DNA of 64,000 nucleotides from Prorocentrum cordatum. Lineage: Eukaryota > Sar > Dinophyceae > Prorocentrales > Prorocentraceae. Positions 50,230 through 60,199 of the stretch are shown piece after piece; the stretch's first letter is position 1, and every line of letters starts with the position of its first letter. Location of the stretch: NCBI GenBank assembly GCA_963575745.1, contig CAUYUJ010005002.1, forward strand, positions 885,979 to 949,978, written 5' to 3'. A model generated the notes under the pieces. It made no database searches and was not told the origin of the DNA. It saw only the letters and a program-made list of their open reading frames with translations. Made by a program: the position numbers and the translations under genes.

Positions 50230-50500
50230 AGGTCCAGCCTTGACATCCACCTCGGCGTCGACAGAGACATCATCCTCTGCCTTGGCTTCGGGAGCGCCTG
50301 TCGCCATGGCCATTGCGCCCGCAGCGACGAGGCCGACACCAGCAATGCAGAGAAGCTGCGAGCGGCGCGGGCGACGCAGCTGCCAAGTTTGCACCTTCAG
50401 GTCCCGTCGCTCCACCTCCCTCCCCCCACCCCAACCCTCCCCGCCGCACCTCCTCGCTCCCTCCCCTCCGTCCCTCCCCGCGCGATCGAACACAGGGGAC
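50230..50500 (-). other. Possible first exon with a membrane or signal segment
   Basis: The minus strand reads SQLLCIAGVGLVAAGAMAMA followed by APEAKAEDDVSVDAEVDVKA. A hydrophobic helix, then an acidic stretch, after a basic N-terminal region (MSPVFDRAGRDGG, with many Arg) has the form of a secreted or plastid-targeted leader. The frame becomes non-protein-like after about 50230, where an intron could begin. Exon boundaries and the rest of the gene are not found. Confidence 0.3.
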
Positions 50501-50504
50501 ATCT

Positions 50505-50641
50505 TGCGGGCTCCTGGGGCCTCGCTGGGGCCTCCTGCTGGGGCCTCTTGCTGAGGCCTCCTACTGGGATCCTGATGCCTCCTTGGGCCTCCTGGGGCCT
50601 CCTGGGGCCTCTTGTGACGAACGAACAATACACAACGAACA

Positions 50642-50673
<32 letters not shown>

Positions 50674-50775
50674 ATACACATACACTACACACAACACACA
50701 ATACACAACACACAACACATACAGGGAGGACAAAGGGGGCTATGTGTGTGTGTGTGTTTGTGTGTGTTGTCGGAT
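50505..50775. repeat. GGGGCCTC array, then (CA)n and (TG)n inverted pair
   Basis: 50505-50625 holds TCCTGGGGCC words. 50641-50720 is CA-rich and 50740-50772 TG-rich, so the two can pair. Confidence 0.85.
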
Positions 50776-51043
50776 GGGTGTCCCCGCTCGAACGGGAGCT
50801 TCCCCTGGGGCCCGACAACCCACACTCATACTGCCGATCGTGGGCCGCCCGGGCACTTCTGGAAGTGCGTGTGTGCTGTATGCAGTGTGAATAGACAGGG
50901 ACATGTGCGTGTTGATGCTGCAGATTCCGTCTTCTTCTTCTTCATCCTTCGAGGGGACCACATTCCAGAATATGCACGCAGCTGCCTCCATCGTCTTCTC
51001 CGCTGCTGCCGTCACCATCGTCGCCGTAGGCCCCCCTTCGGCC

Positions 51044-51117
<74 letters not shown>

Positions 51118-51120
51118 GCA
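51044..51120. repeat. (CAT)n(CAG)n directly before the SL relic
   Basis: About 51 bp of CAT, then 25 bp of CAG. The SL relic of the following retrotransposon begins at the next base. Confidence 0.97.
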
Positions 51121-51142
51121 TCCGTATCCATTTTGGCTCAAG
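51121..51142 (+). other. Relict spliced leader, 21 of 22 identical
   Basis: The sequence TCCGTATCC then ATTTTGGCTCAAG equals the dinoflagellate spliced leader except for T instead of G at position 7. It marks the 5' end of the retrotransposon copy, whose first ORF starts 184 nt downstream. Confidence 0.95.
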
Positions 51143-51325
51143 ATGATGCGATCAGGGCAGACATGTGGCTGGCTCTAGCCGTCGCGTAATTTCTTTGTCA
51201 GATTCTAAATCGACCAAGCTTTCAGCAAGGCCTTCGCGGCCACAGTTCTTTCATATTCATAACCTTGTTTCCGGCACCCGGCCCCAGTCGCCCGATTGAG
51301 AGCCCAGCCGCGGCGGGTTCGACCA

Positions 51326-52504
51326 ATGACAGGACGCGGTGGTGGTGCGCGGGGTGCCGCGCGTGGCGGCGGTGGCAAAGGCGGCGGAGGCGGACGCGGG
51401 GGAGGTCAGCCAGGCAGAGTTGGGGGCAGCAGTGGTGGAGGCAACCAGCCTAAAGCCTGGGATTGCCACACGTGCGGAACCAACAAAAACTGGGGTTCCA
51501 GGCGCGTTTGTCGCAGCTGCGGATTTGATTGGTGGGAACAAAGATCTGGTGCAAGTTCGTGGTGGAGTGGCATGTCACATCTGGACGCCAAGGAACGCCA
51601 CGAGCTCAACCAGTTGCGGCGCAAGGTCAAGAAGCTCGAAGGAGATTCTGTTGCAGCTTCAGGGGGTGATGCAGGCGCAGCAGCAGCAGCCCACTCCGCC
51701 CCGAAGGACGAGAGAGCACGGCGACTTGGGAAGCTACGGGGCGACATCCAAAAACTCGAAGGAGTGGAAGGCGCAGCCAAGATACTGGCGGGCAAGCGGC
51801 AGGAGGCACAGCAGCTGGAACACGAGCTATCCGAGGAGAATCCCACGTCCGTTCAGCCCAGCGAACTCGAGCACAAGCAGCGGAACCAGCAGAGCACTTC
51901 GGAGGCGCTTGCCAGGAATATCGCGGGCACCGCGCAGGAGATCACGGGCCTTGAGGCGCGGAAGCGCGAACTGAAGGGCAAGCGCGATCAGAGCAAGGCA
52001 GCGGAGAAGGAGCTCCAGGCGCCTATCGACAACCTCTTGGCCAAGCACAAACGTGAGCGTGAGGGTGCGCTCGGAGAAGGAGCGGCGGGGGTGGGCGCCA
52101 CAGCAGCAGCGCCCCGGCCCCCAGCAGCCTTGCTCAGCGAGGGCGAACGCGCCACAGCTTTCTTGGAAGCTTTGGACCAGGCCTCTGGCATGCTCAATAC
52201 AGGTTACGCTCAGCAATGGGAACAGCAAGTCTCCCAGCTTCGTCGGCTGGCGCGCAGCGTCGCAGCAGCTGGTGCAGCAGCAGAACGCGACAGCGGCGAC
52301 GAAGAGCTCGAGGGGGCCGACCTCAGTACTATCCTGGACAGCATGGAGGAGTGCAGCGCGGCAGCAGGTGCTGGCAGCGGCGACGAAGGGACTCGGCGCG
52401 GTGACCCCGCAGCCCAGGCCGCCCAGAGGCGCAGGCTTCGCGCGCAGAAGCTCCTCCAGAGCCTCCGCTCTCCGGGGCTCAAGCGGAGGGGGAAGCGTGG
52501 GTAG
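51326..52504 (+). CDS. Retrotransposon ORF1: Gly/Arg-rich zinc-finger coiled-coil protein
   Basis: 392 codons from the ATG at 51326. Residues 1-40 are Gly/Arg-rich (RGG-like), as in RNA-binding tails. Residues 45-65 make a single zinc finger, W-x-C-x2-C-x11-C-x2-C with Cys47, Cys50, Cys62 and Cys65 (WDCHTCGTNKNWGSRRVC), of RanBP2/NZF style. Long charged helices follow (about 90-235), consistent with a coiled coil for self-assembly. The end is Arg-rich (KLLQSLRSPGLKRRGKRG). The likely role is to bind and package the element's RNA. The frame is intact, in contrast to ORF2. ORF2 begins one nucleotide after the stop, so reinitiation is a possible mode of its translation. Confidence 0.75.
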   Translation: MTGRGGGARGAARGGGGKGGGGGRGGGQPGRVGGSSGGGNQPKAWDCHTCGTNKNWGSRRVCRSCGFDWWEQRSGASSWWSGMSHLDAKERHELNQLRRKVKKLEGDSVAASGGDAGAAAAAHSAPKDERARRLGKLRGDIQKLEGVEGAAKILAGKRQEAQQLEHELSEENPTSVQPSELEHKQRNQQSTSEALARNIAGTAQEITGLEARKRELKGKRDQSKAAEKELQAPIDNLLAKHKREREGALGEGAAGVGATAAAPRPPAALLSEGERATAFLEALDQASGMLNTGYAQQWEQQVSQLRRLARSVAAAGAAAERDSGDEELEGADLSTILDSMEECSAAAGAGSGDEGTRRGDPAAQAAQRRRLRAQKLLQSLRSPGLKRRGKRG

Positions 52505-52505
52505 C

Positions 52506-54780
52506 ATGCCCTCATGCACGGTGGTCAGCCTTAACGGCAGCGGTTGGGGCCCTGTCGCGACCATCCTTGTTGAGCAGCAGGGCCCACAGCAGCAGGTGGT
52601 CGCCGACGTGCACAGTGGCGACGCGATCTGCTTCCAGGAGCACCACCTCAACGGCCACCGAGTCGTCGAGCAGGAGCAGTGGTGCAGACAGGTCAGCTGG
52701 AGCGCGGTGCTGACCCCAGGCGTGAGTTCCGTGGGGGCATCGCAGCAGCGCTCGGTGAGCGGTGGCGCTGGAGTCGCAGTTCGCTCTGCCCGCGGCATGT
52801 GCGGCCCAGGCGATCAGGGCTGCAAGGCCAGCCGCCGCGTCTCTGACGGCGGCCACGGTAGTCCATGTCAATGGAGCAGTACTTGGCGGGTTTCTGATGG
52901 GCTCCATATACCTTGACAACGACGACGTAGGCGAGACCAGCCAGTCCGTACTGCGGGAGGCCGGCTCCCTCTTCAAGCGAATAGGGAAGCCGTGGGTGGT
53001 CGCATGCGACTGGAACGTGGAGCCCCAGTGCTTCCTTCAACGCGCGGGGCATTGGCTCTGCAAAGTCGGCGGTCACGTTGTCGACGCGAGCGTGGGCGCC
53101 TGCCAGCACTCCCCGACCAGGGAGCCTTCGGAGCTCGACTGGTCCATTGTCAGCTCTGAGATGTTCGACCGAGTCCTCGCCTGCATGCGCCTGGACATGA
53201 CCGCCCAGGGGTGCGCCAATCCTTGCCGCCCACATCAGGCAGTGGAGCTCAGCCTCGCCTGCTACAGCGACATGGGCCAGTCGTTCAGGGCCCAGGGGCC
53301 GATGGCTTCCCCCGAGGCCCGCCCTTTCGGGCCCATGCTGGAGAAGCACTGGGACCACAACCATGTTCGGGCCCAGATCGACATGGGCGGCGCTTTGCAG
53401 GGCGTGGAGGAGGCCTACCAGGGGCTCTGCGAGAGCGGGGAGGATGAGCTCGTCTGGGCTTGCCAGATCAACCCCGACGACGCCGACTTCTATCGGGCAC
53501 GGGGGGGCCCGCCGAAGTCCGCTTTCGGCCCCCAGGCGAAGGCGCGCCCCATCGAGGGCCCCAAGGCCAGCTTCAAGGGGAAGACGCTCATGCACCTGAG
53601 CGACTACTTCGCCCATGCGAGGCCTCTCACAGGCGGCGCTGAGGCCGACGACGGGGGACCCGCGTCTGAGGTGCGCCTCATGCTGGGCCCCGAGCGCCGC
53701 GAGGCCGAGCGCATGCATGCCGGGGCCATCAAGCGCTACAAGCGCGCGCTGGGGCGTCTAGCGCGCAGCTGGGCCCCAACCCTAGCACTCCCAACTACTA
53801 CGATGACGAGGCCGAATGGATGGAGAAGTGCGTGCCCTACATATTCCGCATGCCGGGCTTGCCGACGCACGTCGCCACAGGCCTGGCGCAGGATTTCGAG
53901 AGCCGCATGCGCACCGCGAGAGAGGTCTGCTCTGTGCTGCTCTTCTGCGTGGCGGCGCAGAAGCCCTTGCAGGCGAGAGCTGGTTCGTCTCCTTCGACAG
54001 CTCGGTCAACTACGCCCCGATGGGGCCACTCCCTGGCGCGCCCATCGCATTCGATGTTTCGACCAGGCCTCCTGCGGATTGGGGGCCGCACTTGGGCGGC
54101 GGCAATCTGAGTGGCGACCGGCGGGCGACGCCGCGGCCCCATCTGAGTGGCGACCTACGGGCGACGCCACAGCCCCCAATCCTTCGCGCCGCTCTTGAGC
54201 GAGTGGCGGCCGTCGGCGACTGGGGCGCCATCGAGGTAGGCGTGCAAGGGGTTCGGAGGACCCTCCAGCGCCTCGCTCGAGGCTGGCCCCCGCACTTGCG
54301 CGCTCCCGACCCAGAGCTCGACACGGCCGAGTGGATGGAGCTGCGCGCGCACCATGCGTCCGCACGCCTCAGCCAGCACGAGGGCGATGGAACCGCCGAC
54401 GCGAACGCCGTGGAGGACCCCAGCGGCGCTGACGCAGGGGCTGTACTGGGAGCACAATCTGCGGAGGGGGCTAGCGCGATCCCAATCCAGCCCCCTCTAG
54501 GCTCCTCAGCAGCACAGGTGGCAGCAGGTGGAGGTTACCCAGCAGCCCCCAGCACGGGGCATGCAGCATTGGCTTCGACGGGTGCACCCACAGGCAGCGG
54601 CAGCGCTGGCAGCGAGGGCGTGGGCGACACCTGCACGGCTCAGCCGTTCACGGTGCGCGCAGCCGCACGCTGGGGCAGGGCCGTGGAGCTGCGCGAGAAG
54701 AGCTGGTCAGGCGCGCAGCCTGCGAGGCACGAGTACCACCGCAGCACGGCCGCCCTGGGGCCCAGCTCCCCTGACGCGTG
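52506..54780 (+). pseudogene. Retrotransposon ORF2, endonuclease part, frameshifted
   Basis: Starts MPSCTVVSLNGSGWG and shows EEP-family landmarks: AICFQEHHLNG with the metal-binding Glu (near 52625-52655), WVVACDWNVEP (about 52993-53025), ELDWSIVSSEMFDRV (about 53132-53175) and a PHQAVELSLA in the place of the final Ser-Asp-His (about 53230), where the Asp is replaced. A frameshift lies near 52800-52830 and others near 53800 and 53960. Behind it comes a linker (EWMEKCVPYIFRMPG, then ESWFVSFDSSVNYAPMG) and a low-complexity spacer. A 33-bp direct repeat (ATCTGAGTGGCGACC...CGGGCGACGCC) lies at 54106-54172. The endonuclease would nick the target DNA. Confidence 0.75.
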
Positions 54781-54954
54781 AGCAGTCGCGGTCGACGAGC
54801 ACTACAGCTACATCCAGTCCGTCAAGCATGTCATGCTCTACCACGGTGACCTTCCGTCGGGCCCAGCGACGGCGGCGACGACGGCAGTGGCGGCGGCGGC
54901 GGCGCAGACGGCCGAGAGGCGCGCGCAGGCGCGGCAGCCCTGGGGCCCCCGACC

Positions 54955-56576
54955 ATGGAGGGCCTCCCGCTGGGAGCGCAGTGGGCCGCACGCGTAGCCC
55001 TGGCGGCCGATTGCCCCGACCTGCTGCCCCTGGCCGAATGCGCTGCCGAGGCCAGGGCCGCGGCCGAGGCGGAGGGCGCCGCCTTTGCCGCCATCCGCGG
55101 CCAGGGGTTCAAGGAGTGGATTTGCACCTCTATGGCAGCAGGCGCAGGGGGCCTCCACGCCTATCGGCGAGGGCCGCGCGGCTGGGCACCTGGCGACGAG
55201 CTACACGGCGCTCCGGCGCACGGCCCCGACCGAGTGAAGGTCGCGGCGCAGCAGTGGACCTCCGAGGTCTGGCGGTCTCGGCAGGACAGCGATCGCTTTC
55301 GCCCGCGGCGGCCGCCCACCGAGGCCGAGGCACCCCCCAGGCCCTCGGCCGATCGGGTGCGCCAGGCCGCCAAGACGCTCATGCACAGCACTGGCGTTGG
55401 CAGCGATCGCTTAAACCCCGGAGAGGCAGCGGACCTCAGCGACGCCCTCCTGGAGGTCATCATCGACTTCGGGATGCGGTGCGAAGAGGTGGGCGGCTGG
55501 CCCGACGTCATCACCGACTCTCTCGTGGTGATGCTTCCTATGCCTCAAGGGGGCGTTCGGCCCATAGGCCTGCTGGGCTGGCTTCCACGCCTCTGGAGTC
55601 GCATCCGTCAGCCAGGCGCGCGGCACTGGGACTCCCAGATCGACCCAGGCGCAGCTGGCGCATTCTGGGGCGGCCGCAGACGCGCGGCCGAAGAGGCCGT
55701 CTGGTGGCAAGCGCTCTGAGCCGGGGCCTCGCAGGCACGAGGCGAGGGAGCTGCAGCATCACTCATCGACCTGTGGAAGGCCTACGAGCTAGTCGACCTG
55801 GCGATCATCCAGGACCGCAGCATCATGGCGGGCTACCCGAGGGGGCTGCTGGGCATGGTGCTGACCTTGTATGCTGGCGCGCGGCGCTTCATGCTCGACG
55901 GTGGCGTCTCCGACCCCTGCCTGCTCGACGCGGGCCTCCTCGTTGGTTGCTCGCACGCAGGGCGTCTCCTCAAGTGCGGCCTGCTTGTGCTGGCCGATGA
56001 GCACGCGCGCCTGTGGCGGGTGCTTGAGCCTCGGGTCACCCTCGCCATCATGTTCGACGACTGCTGCGTTGCCACGGCCCCGTGGCACAGGTCGCGGCGT
56101 ACGTCGCCCAGGCGCCTCAGGCCGTTGTGGCGCAGCTCGTGGCGCTGGGCTGCAAGGTGTCTGAGTCGAAGAGCGAGTTGCTTGCGAGCTCGCCTGAGCT
56201 GGCCTCACTGGTGGCCGAGCAGATGGGGGGCACCGCCTTTCCCATCGCCGACTCGGTCAATAACCTGGGAGTGGACTACTGCCTCGACGGCCAGGCCTTC
56301 GTGGTGCTCGAGGCGCGCCGCATTTAGGCGGCAGCGTAGCTGCAGAGGCTTCACGCCATCCGCCCCCAGGAGACACCAGCAGCAGCGCGCGTTGCCAACG
56401 CGGGGCTCAGGCCTGCCACCCCATGCGGCCTGAGCGCGGCGGGCTGGCCGTCGCCGCAGCTCGCCAAGTGGGGGAGGCAGGTCAATGCCGTTCACCACGG
56501 CAGAGGGCCTGGCAAGAGCCTCAGCCTCAGCTTCCTCCTCAGCAAGCGCCTGGCCAGTGACCCGCTCGTCGACCAC
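54955..56576 (+). pseudogene. Retrotransposon ORF2, reverse transcriptase part
   Basis: The fingers and palm can be followed: GVGSDRLNPGEAADLSDALL, then GGWPDVITDSLVVMLPMPQG and VRPIGLLGWLPRLW (to about 55600). After an in-frame TGA at 55717-55719 the same frame continues SLIDLWKAYELVDLA, with the first catalytic Asp, then MLDGGVSDPCLLDAGLLVGC and LAIMFDDCCV with the Asp pair (56040-56066). Next comes a frameshift near 56082, then KVSESKSELLAS and NNLGVDYCLDG, and two TAG codons at 56325 and 56337. The enzyme is inactive here. Confidence 0.8.
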
Positions 56577-57894
56577 GTGACGCTGCCCATCGTGGCGTGG
56601 GCTAAGGCGGTGCAGGTCAACTCTGACCGCGCGGACTTGCGAGCACTCGGGAGCGTGTTCGCAGGGGCCCTTGCGAGGAAGGCTGCGGAGGGGCCTGAGG
56701 CACTGTCAGGCAGGGGCCCTGCCTCGGCCTGCGCGCTGGCATGCCATCGCCTGGGATGGGATGCCCTGCGACCAGGCTTCTTCCTCAACGACCTGAAGCA
56801 GCCCATCGACCTGAAGACCTTGGGCGCGTCGGCCCTCTCCAAGCACATCGGCGCCAGCCATGGGCGGCTGCTGTGGAGGGGCGCGGGCAGACACCCTGGC
56901 CTGGAGCACTTGGCCGCAGGGGGGGGGGGGCTGTCCAGCATCAGGCGCGCACTGCACCGCAAGCGGAGCAGCCAGCAAGCGGCCGGGCAGATGAGCCCAG
57001 CCAAGAACGCGCTGGTCGGCTGTCTCTGGCCAGCGGCGCGCCGCTTCGCAGAGGGGCGGCCGCTGGCGTCGTCGCCCTGGTGCCCTCGCGGGTGCAATAC
57101 ACACGACGCTGCGCGGCACCTGGCGCGGCGGCGCCTTGCCACCGCGCTCGGCCGCGCAGAGCGGGAGGCCAATGACAGCGCAGACGAGAGGAGGCCGCCC
57201 GACGACATCCACTTCGGGACTCGTCGACATGGCTAGCGCAGATGCGACGGAGGACCCGCTGTGGTCGATGGCCCTGGCGCCCGAGCATAGGCGCTCATTC
57301 CCTCTGCCCACGGAGGAGCGCCTGGCGCGCCAGGAAGGGCGCTTCGATCTTGTGGGCCAACCACTTGCTGGCGACCCCTTTACCGACGGCAGCGTCCTGG
57401 ACCCCAGCCTGGTCTCCGCAGGGGGTGGCTGAGCTGCCGTCGTCATGAGTCGCGACGCGGAGGCCCTCGGCATCTCCGGCCCGCTAGCTTGGCCATAGCC
57501 ACAAGAATCGGGGGCCGCGGAGCTTGCAGCTGCCGTCGAAGGGCTACAGGACTGCATTCCGCCAGTCAGGATCTACACCGGCTGCCCGCTGCTCGTGGAC
57601 GGCTTCGCAGCGGGCAAGGCGCGGTGCCTCCAGTGGCAGCGACCCGACCGAGAGCTATGGGTTCGCTTGTGGCGAGCGCTCGAGGACATCGGCCTCGGCA
57701 GCGTCGCGGTCCACAGGGTGAAGGCCCACGCGAAGCTGGCGGACGCACAGGCCGAGCGCGCCACCGCCTGGCAGCGCAGGGGCAACCACAGTGCGGACGC
57801 TCGCGCCATTCGGGGCGCTGAGATGCATCCCACGGACGATGTGGTTCGCGCGCGCAGCCTGCGCCAGAACCGCCTCGTCAGGAAGGTGTTCCGC
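56577..57894 (+). pseudogene. Retrotransposon ORF2, linker and RNase H domain
   Basis: The frame from 56340 to 57236 encodes the linker (LGASALSKHIGASHGRLLW). RNase H follows in a second frame that overlaps it: GDPFTDGSVLDPSLVSAG with the first catalytic Asp (57370-57426), AELAAAVEGLQDC with the Glu (near 57525), a LLVDGFAAG Asp (57590), and the end motif VKAHAKLADAQAERATAWQR plus GNHSADARA (57718-57810). In-frame stops TGA 57430 and TAG 57496 interrupt it. RNase H would remove RNA from the cDNA hybrid; many non-LTR elements lack it. Confidence 0.78.
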
Positions 57895-58618
57895 TGACTG
57901 GGCGCCGCCGTGCAGGAGGGCGACGCGGAGCTGACTGCCTCGGACGGCCACGAGGGGGCAGGCATGGCGGCGGTGCGGTGCGACTGGCAGGGGTGCAAGC
58001 TGCGCTGGAGGAGCCGCTGCAGCTTTCGCGACTGCTCGTGGAGGACGTGCGGCAGACATGGGACATGGCTCGAGGTCGGCAGCGACGCTCTGGGCCTGCC
58101 AGGAGTGCGCGGGTCGGGGCGAGGCGATTTCGGGCTCGTGGGTTTCGGGTTCGGAGGGGGCTTCGGGCTCAGTCGGCCGCGGCTCTTCTCTCCAGCCAGG
58201 CCAGCGGCCCGCAGAGCGCAGCAGCAGCAGATGACGGGGATCAGCGCGACGGTGGAAAGGTGGTGTGGCCTCGTCTGGCAGCGGCGGCGCGGCCGCGGCA
58301 GCTCGCGAGCAATGGGTGGCGGCACCTGTGGCGCAGCCGCCGCCCCCGCCTCCACCTGCGCCCCCACCGTGGCGGGGGCTCGATCCGCACGACTCCCCTG
58401 AATTATGGCGAGCAGGCAATCACTTCTTCTGCGTTAAGTGCGGCTACTGGACGCAGAGCTTCAGGTGTCGGGCCTGGCGAAGGTGGAGGGCGCTCAAGAG
58501 CGTCCGGCAGAAGGCGGTGCTCGGCCGCCCCAAGCGAGGGCTGCAGCCAGAGGGCAGGGCAGCATCGGTGACCCTGAGCCCGCCCCTGCGCCGCCTGCGC
58601 AGGCGAGTGGACGGCTAG
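57895..58618 (+). pseudogene. Retrotransposon ORF2, C-terminal cysteine region
   Basis: After an in-frame TGA (57895-57897) the reading goes on with GAAVQEGDAELTASD and a Cys-rich WQGCKLRWRSRCSFRDCSW stretch. A last frame (58265-58618) has a Pro-rich linker and NHFFCVKCGYWTQSFRCRAW, a Cys-x2-Cys finger-like end. Position and form match C-terminal zinc-binding tails of non-LTR elements. Frame changes prevent a firm end. Confidence 0.5.
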
Positions 58619-58639
58619 CCTCTCTCGCCCAGTTCGGGC

Positions 58640-59060
58640 CTGAACCATGTGCGTAGGTCCGCTCACGCACGGGATCGGGCCCGATACCGTCGGCAATGCA
58701 ACCAGTTCCTTGCGGGGCCTGGGGGCAGGAGGACAGTTGCGCTGCTGTCGGCAGGTCGCTTGCCGCTGCCCTCGGCGGCCTCTCACCGCGCGCTCGGCCT
58801 CTGCTCGGCGCGCGCGCGTGCAGCTGCCTGCTGTTAGCAGCGGACGCTGAACCAGGTGTGTAGGTTCGCCCACGCACGGGACCGGGCTCCGACACTTTTG
58901 CGGCATGGCTTTGTGCTCGGTGCTGCCTTTTAGCAGCTGCGGCTGCCTTTGCAGCAAGCTCCAGCAGAGGCTGACGCAGGTGCGTAGGTTCGCCCACGCG
59001 CGGGATCGGGCTCCGCCCATTGGCAATGCAACCAGTCCAGTGTGAGGCCTTGATCCGAAG
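58640..59060 (+). repeat. Tail repeats of the retrotransposon (GTAGGTTCGCCCACGC units)
   Basis: Units near 58647, 58858 and 58981 share TGCGTAGGTTCGCCCACGC, GGGATCGGGC and, in two of them, GGCAATGCAACCAGT. A similar unit lies at 59610-59680 and a partial one at 59838-59870. The spacing is irregular (about 125-210 bp). Confidence 0.75.
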
Positions 59061-59167
59061 GGGCACGTTGCTCTGCAGATGCGTCGTGTCTGTGCTGCGC
59101 TCGCCACTTTACTTTAGCGGCGCGCTCCGTGCCCTTGCTCTGTCCTTCTGCTCCCCCCCCATTCAGT

Positions 59168-59340
59168 CAGTCGACCTGTTTGGCGGCGCTGATGCTACTC
59201 AGCCAGCCCTGGAACTCGGGCCGTGGGGTTCCGCCAGACGGGCGGTACATTCGTTCTGCTCTTTGCCGACCTGTCTGGCGGTGCTGGTGTCGCGCGGCCA
59301 GCCCCGGAGCTCGGGCCTCGGGGTTTCGCAATTCGGGAGG
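59168..59340 (+). repeat. ~95-bp tandem duplication
   Basis: GACCTGTTTGGCGGCGCTG...CTCGGGCCGTGGGGTTCC (59172) recurs at 59267 with about 80% agreement by eye. Confidence 0.75.
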
Positions 59341-60195
59341 TGGGTTGTATTTCTCCTTTGGGGCGGGAGGGGCTCGGCACGGAGGTGGTCCGGGGTTGCC
59401 AGGCCGCTTTGACCGTTGCCATGTCCCCCCCCCCCCCCGCCAAAGTGTTTGTGTTTGACGAGGCCGCCTGCCCTGGCCAAAGGGCACCGACTCTGCCACA
59501 CCAGGCGCGACCTCCACAGCGCGCCACCAGGTGGAAGGTCGCGGTGGTCTGGGTCGGGGCGAGGATTTCGCAGCCCCTCATGAGAGGTTCATTATTGGAG
59601 GCAGACCCAGGAGTGAAGGTTCGCCCTCACTCGGGATCGGGCCCCGTACCCTCGGCAATGCAACCTGTCCGTCTGTGTGGCCTGGTGCCAATTCGACGGG
59701 TTGCTGTGCTGAAGGGAGGTGCAGTCGAGCGCTTGCCTCCGGTTTGGCGTGCTTACACGCCTTCTGTTGAATGTAGCATCTGGCGCGTTTCTTCGACAGT
59801 GCCCTGCCCGTCCCCCGACGTGGAGGGCGACCCGGGAGCGTAGGTCCGCCCGCGCTCTGGTTCGATCTCCGCAGGCCCGAGGAGCACCGTTGGTCAGCCG
59901 TGGCTTGTTTGCCTAAGGACCTAGTTGTTTCTCAGGTGCGGCGCACAGCCCAGCTGTGTGCCAGCTTGCTAGACCGCGCAGCGTAGCCTTTGCCAGCTGC
60001 CGAGCGTGCTTAGTCGCTTCGGCTTCTTGGATCGGTCATCCGCTTGCCTCTTGCTGAGGCAGTTGATTGCTCTCGGCGCTCGGGCGATCTGCATGTGTGC
60101 GCCGAGGCGCACGAGACCGAGCGTTACCACCGCAGGGCCAAAGGGAAACGCCTCGGTCCGAGGGGCAGTACGAGCTAGGAGCTCCTGACCCCTTC
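59341..60195. other. No supported gene; one more tail-type unit at 59610
   Basis: The stretch includes a tail unit at 59610-59680 and a GGTTCGATCTCC motif near 59858. No coding frame with support. Confidence 0.45.
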
Positions 60196-60199
60196 AGAC

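Larger units (their letters stand above)
51121..58620 (+). mobile_element. Near full-length non-LTR retrotransposon, SL-capped, decayed
   Basis: The 7.5-kb copy begins at an SL relic and holds ORF1 (zinc finger, coiled coil) and ORF2 (endonuclease, reverse transcriptase, RNase H, C-terminal Cys motif) in the standard order. ORF2 starts one base after the ORF1 stop. ORF1 is intact; ORF2 has several frameshifts and at least six in-frame stops. A repetitive tail follows (58640-59900). The presence of the SL means the source transcript was trans-spliced and that reverse transcription reached its 5' end. The insertion lies against a CAT/CAG microsatellite. Whether a target-site duplication exists cannot be told because the 3' end is unclear. 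Confidence 0.85.

Noticed and set aside
51296-51325. Start of retrotransposon ORF1 at 51296
   Set aside because: The codon there is TTG; the first ATG in frame is at 51326.
55717-57897. Stop-codon reassignment (TAG as Gln, TGA as Arg or Trp)
   Set aside because: Both stops occur together with frameshifts in the same element, and the intact ORFs in the window end normally at such codons, so decay explains it better.
58640-59900. tRNA genes, suggested by TTCG boxes and GGTTCGATCTCC
   Set aside because: No acceptor, D or anticodon arms could be fitted around the motif, and stem pairing next to the TTCG loop fails.
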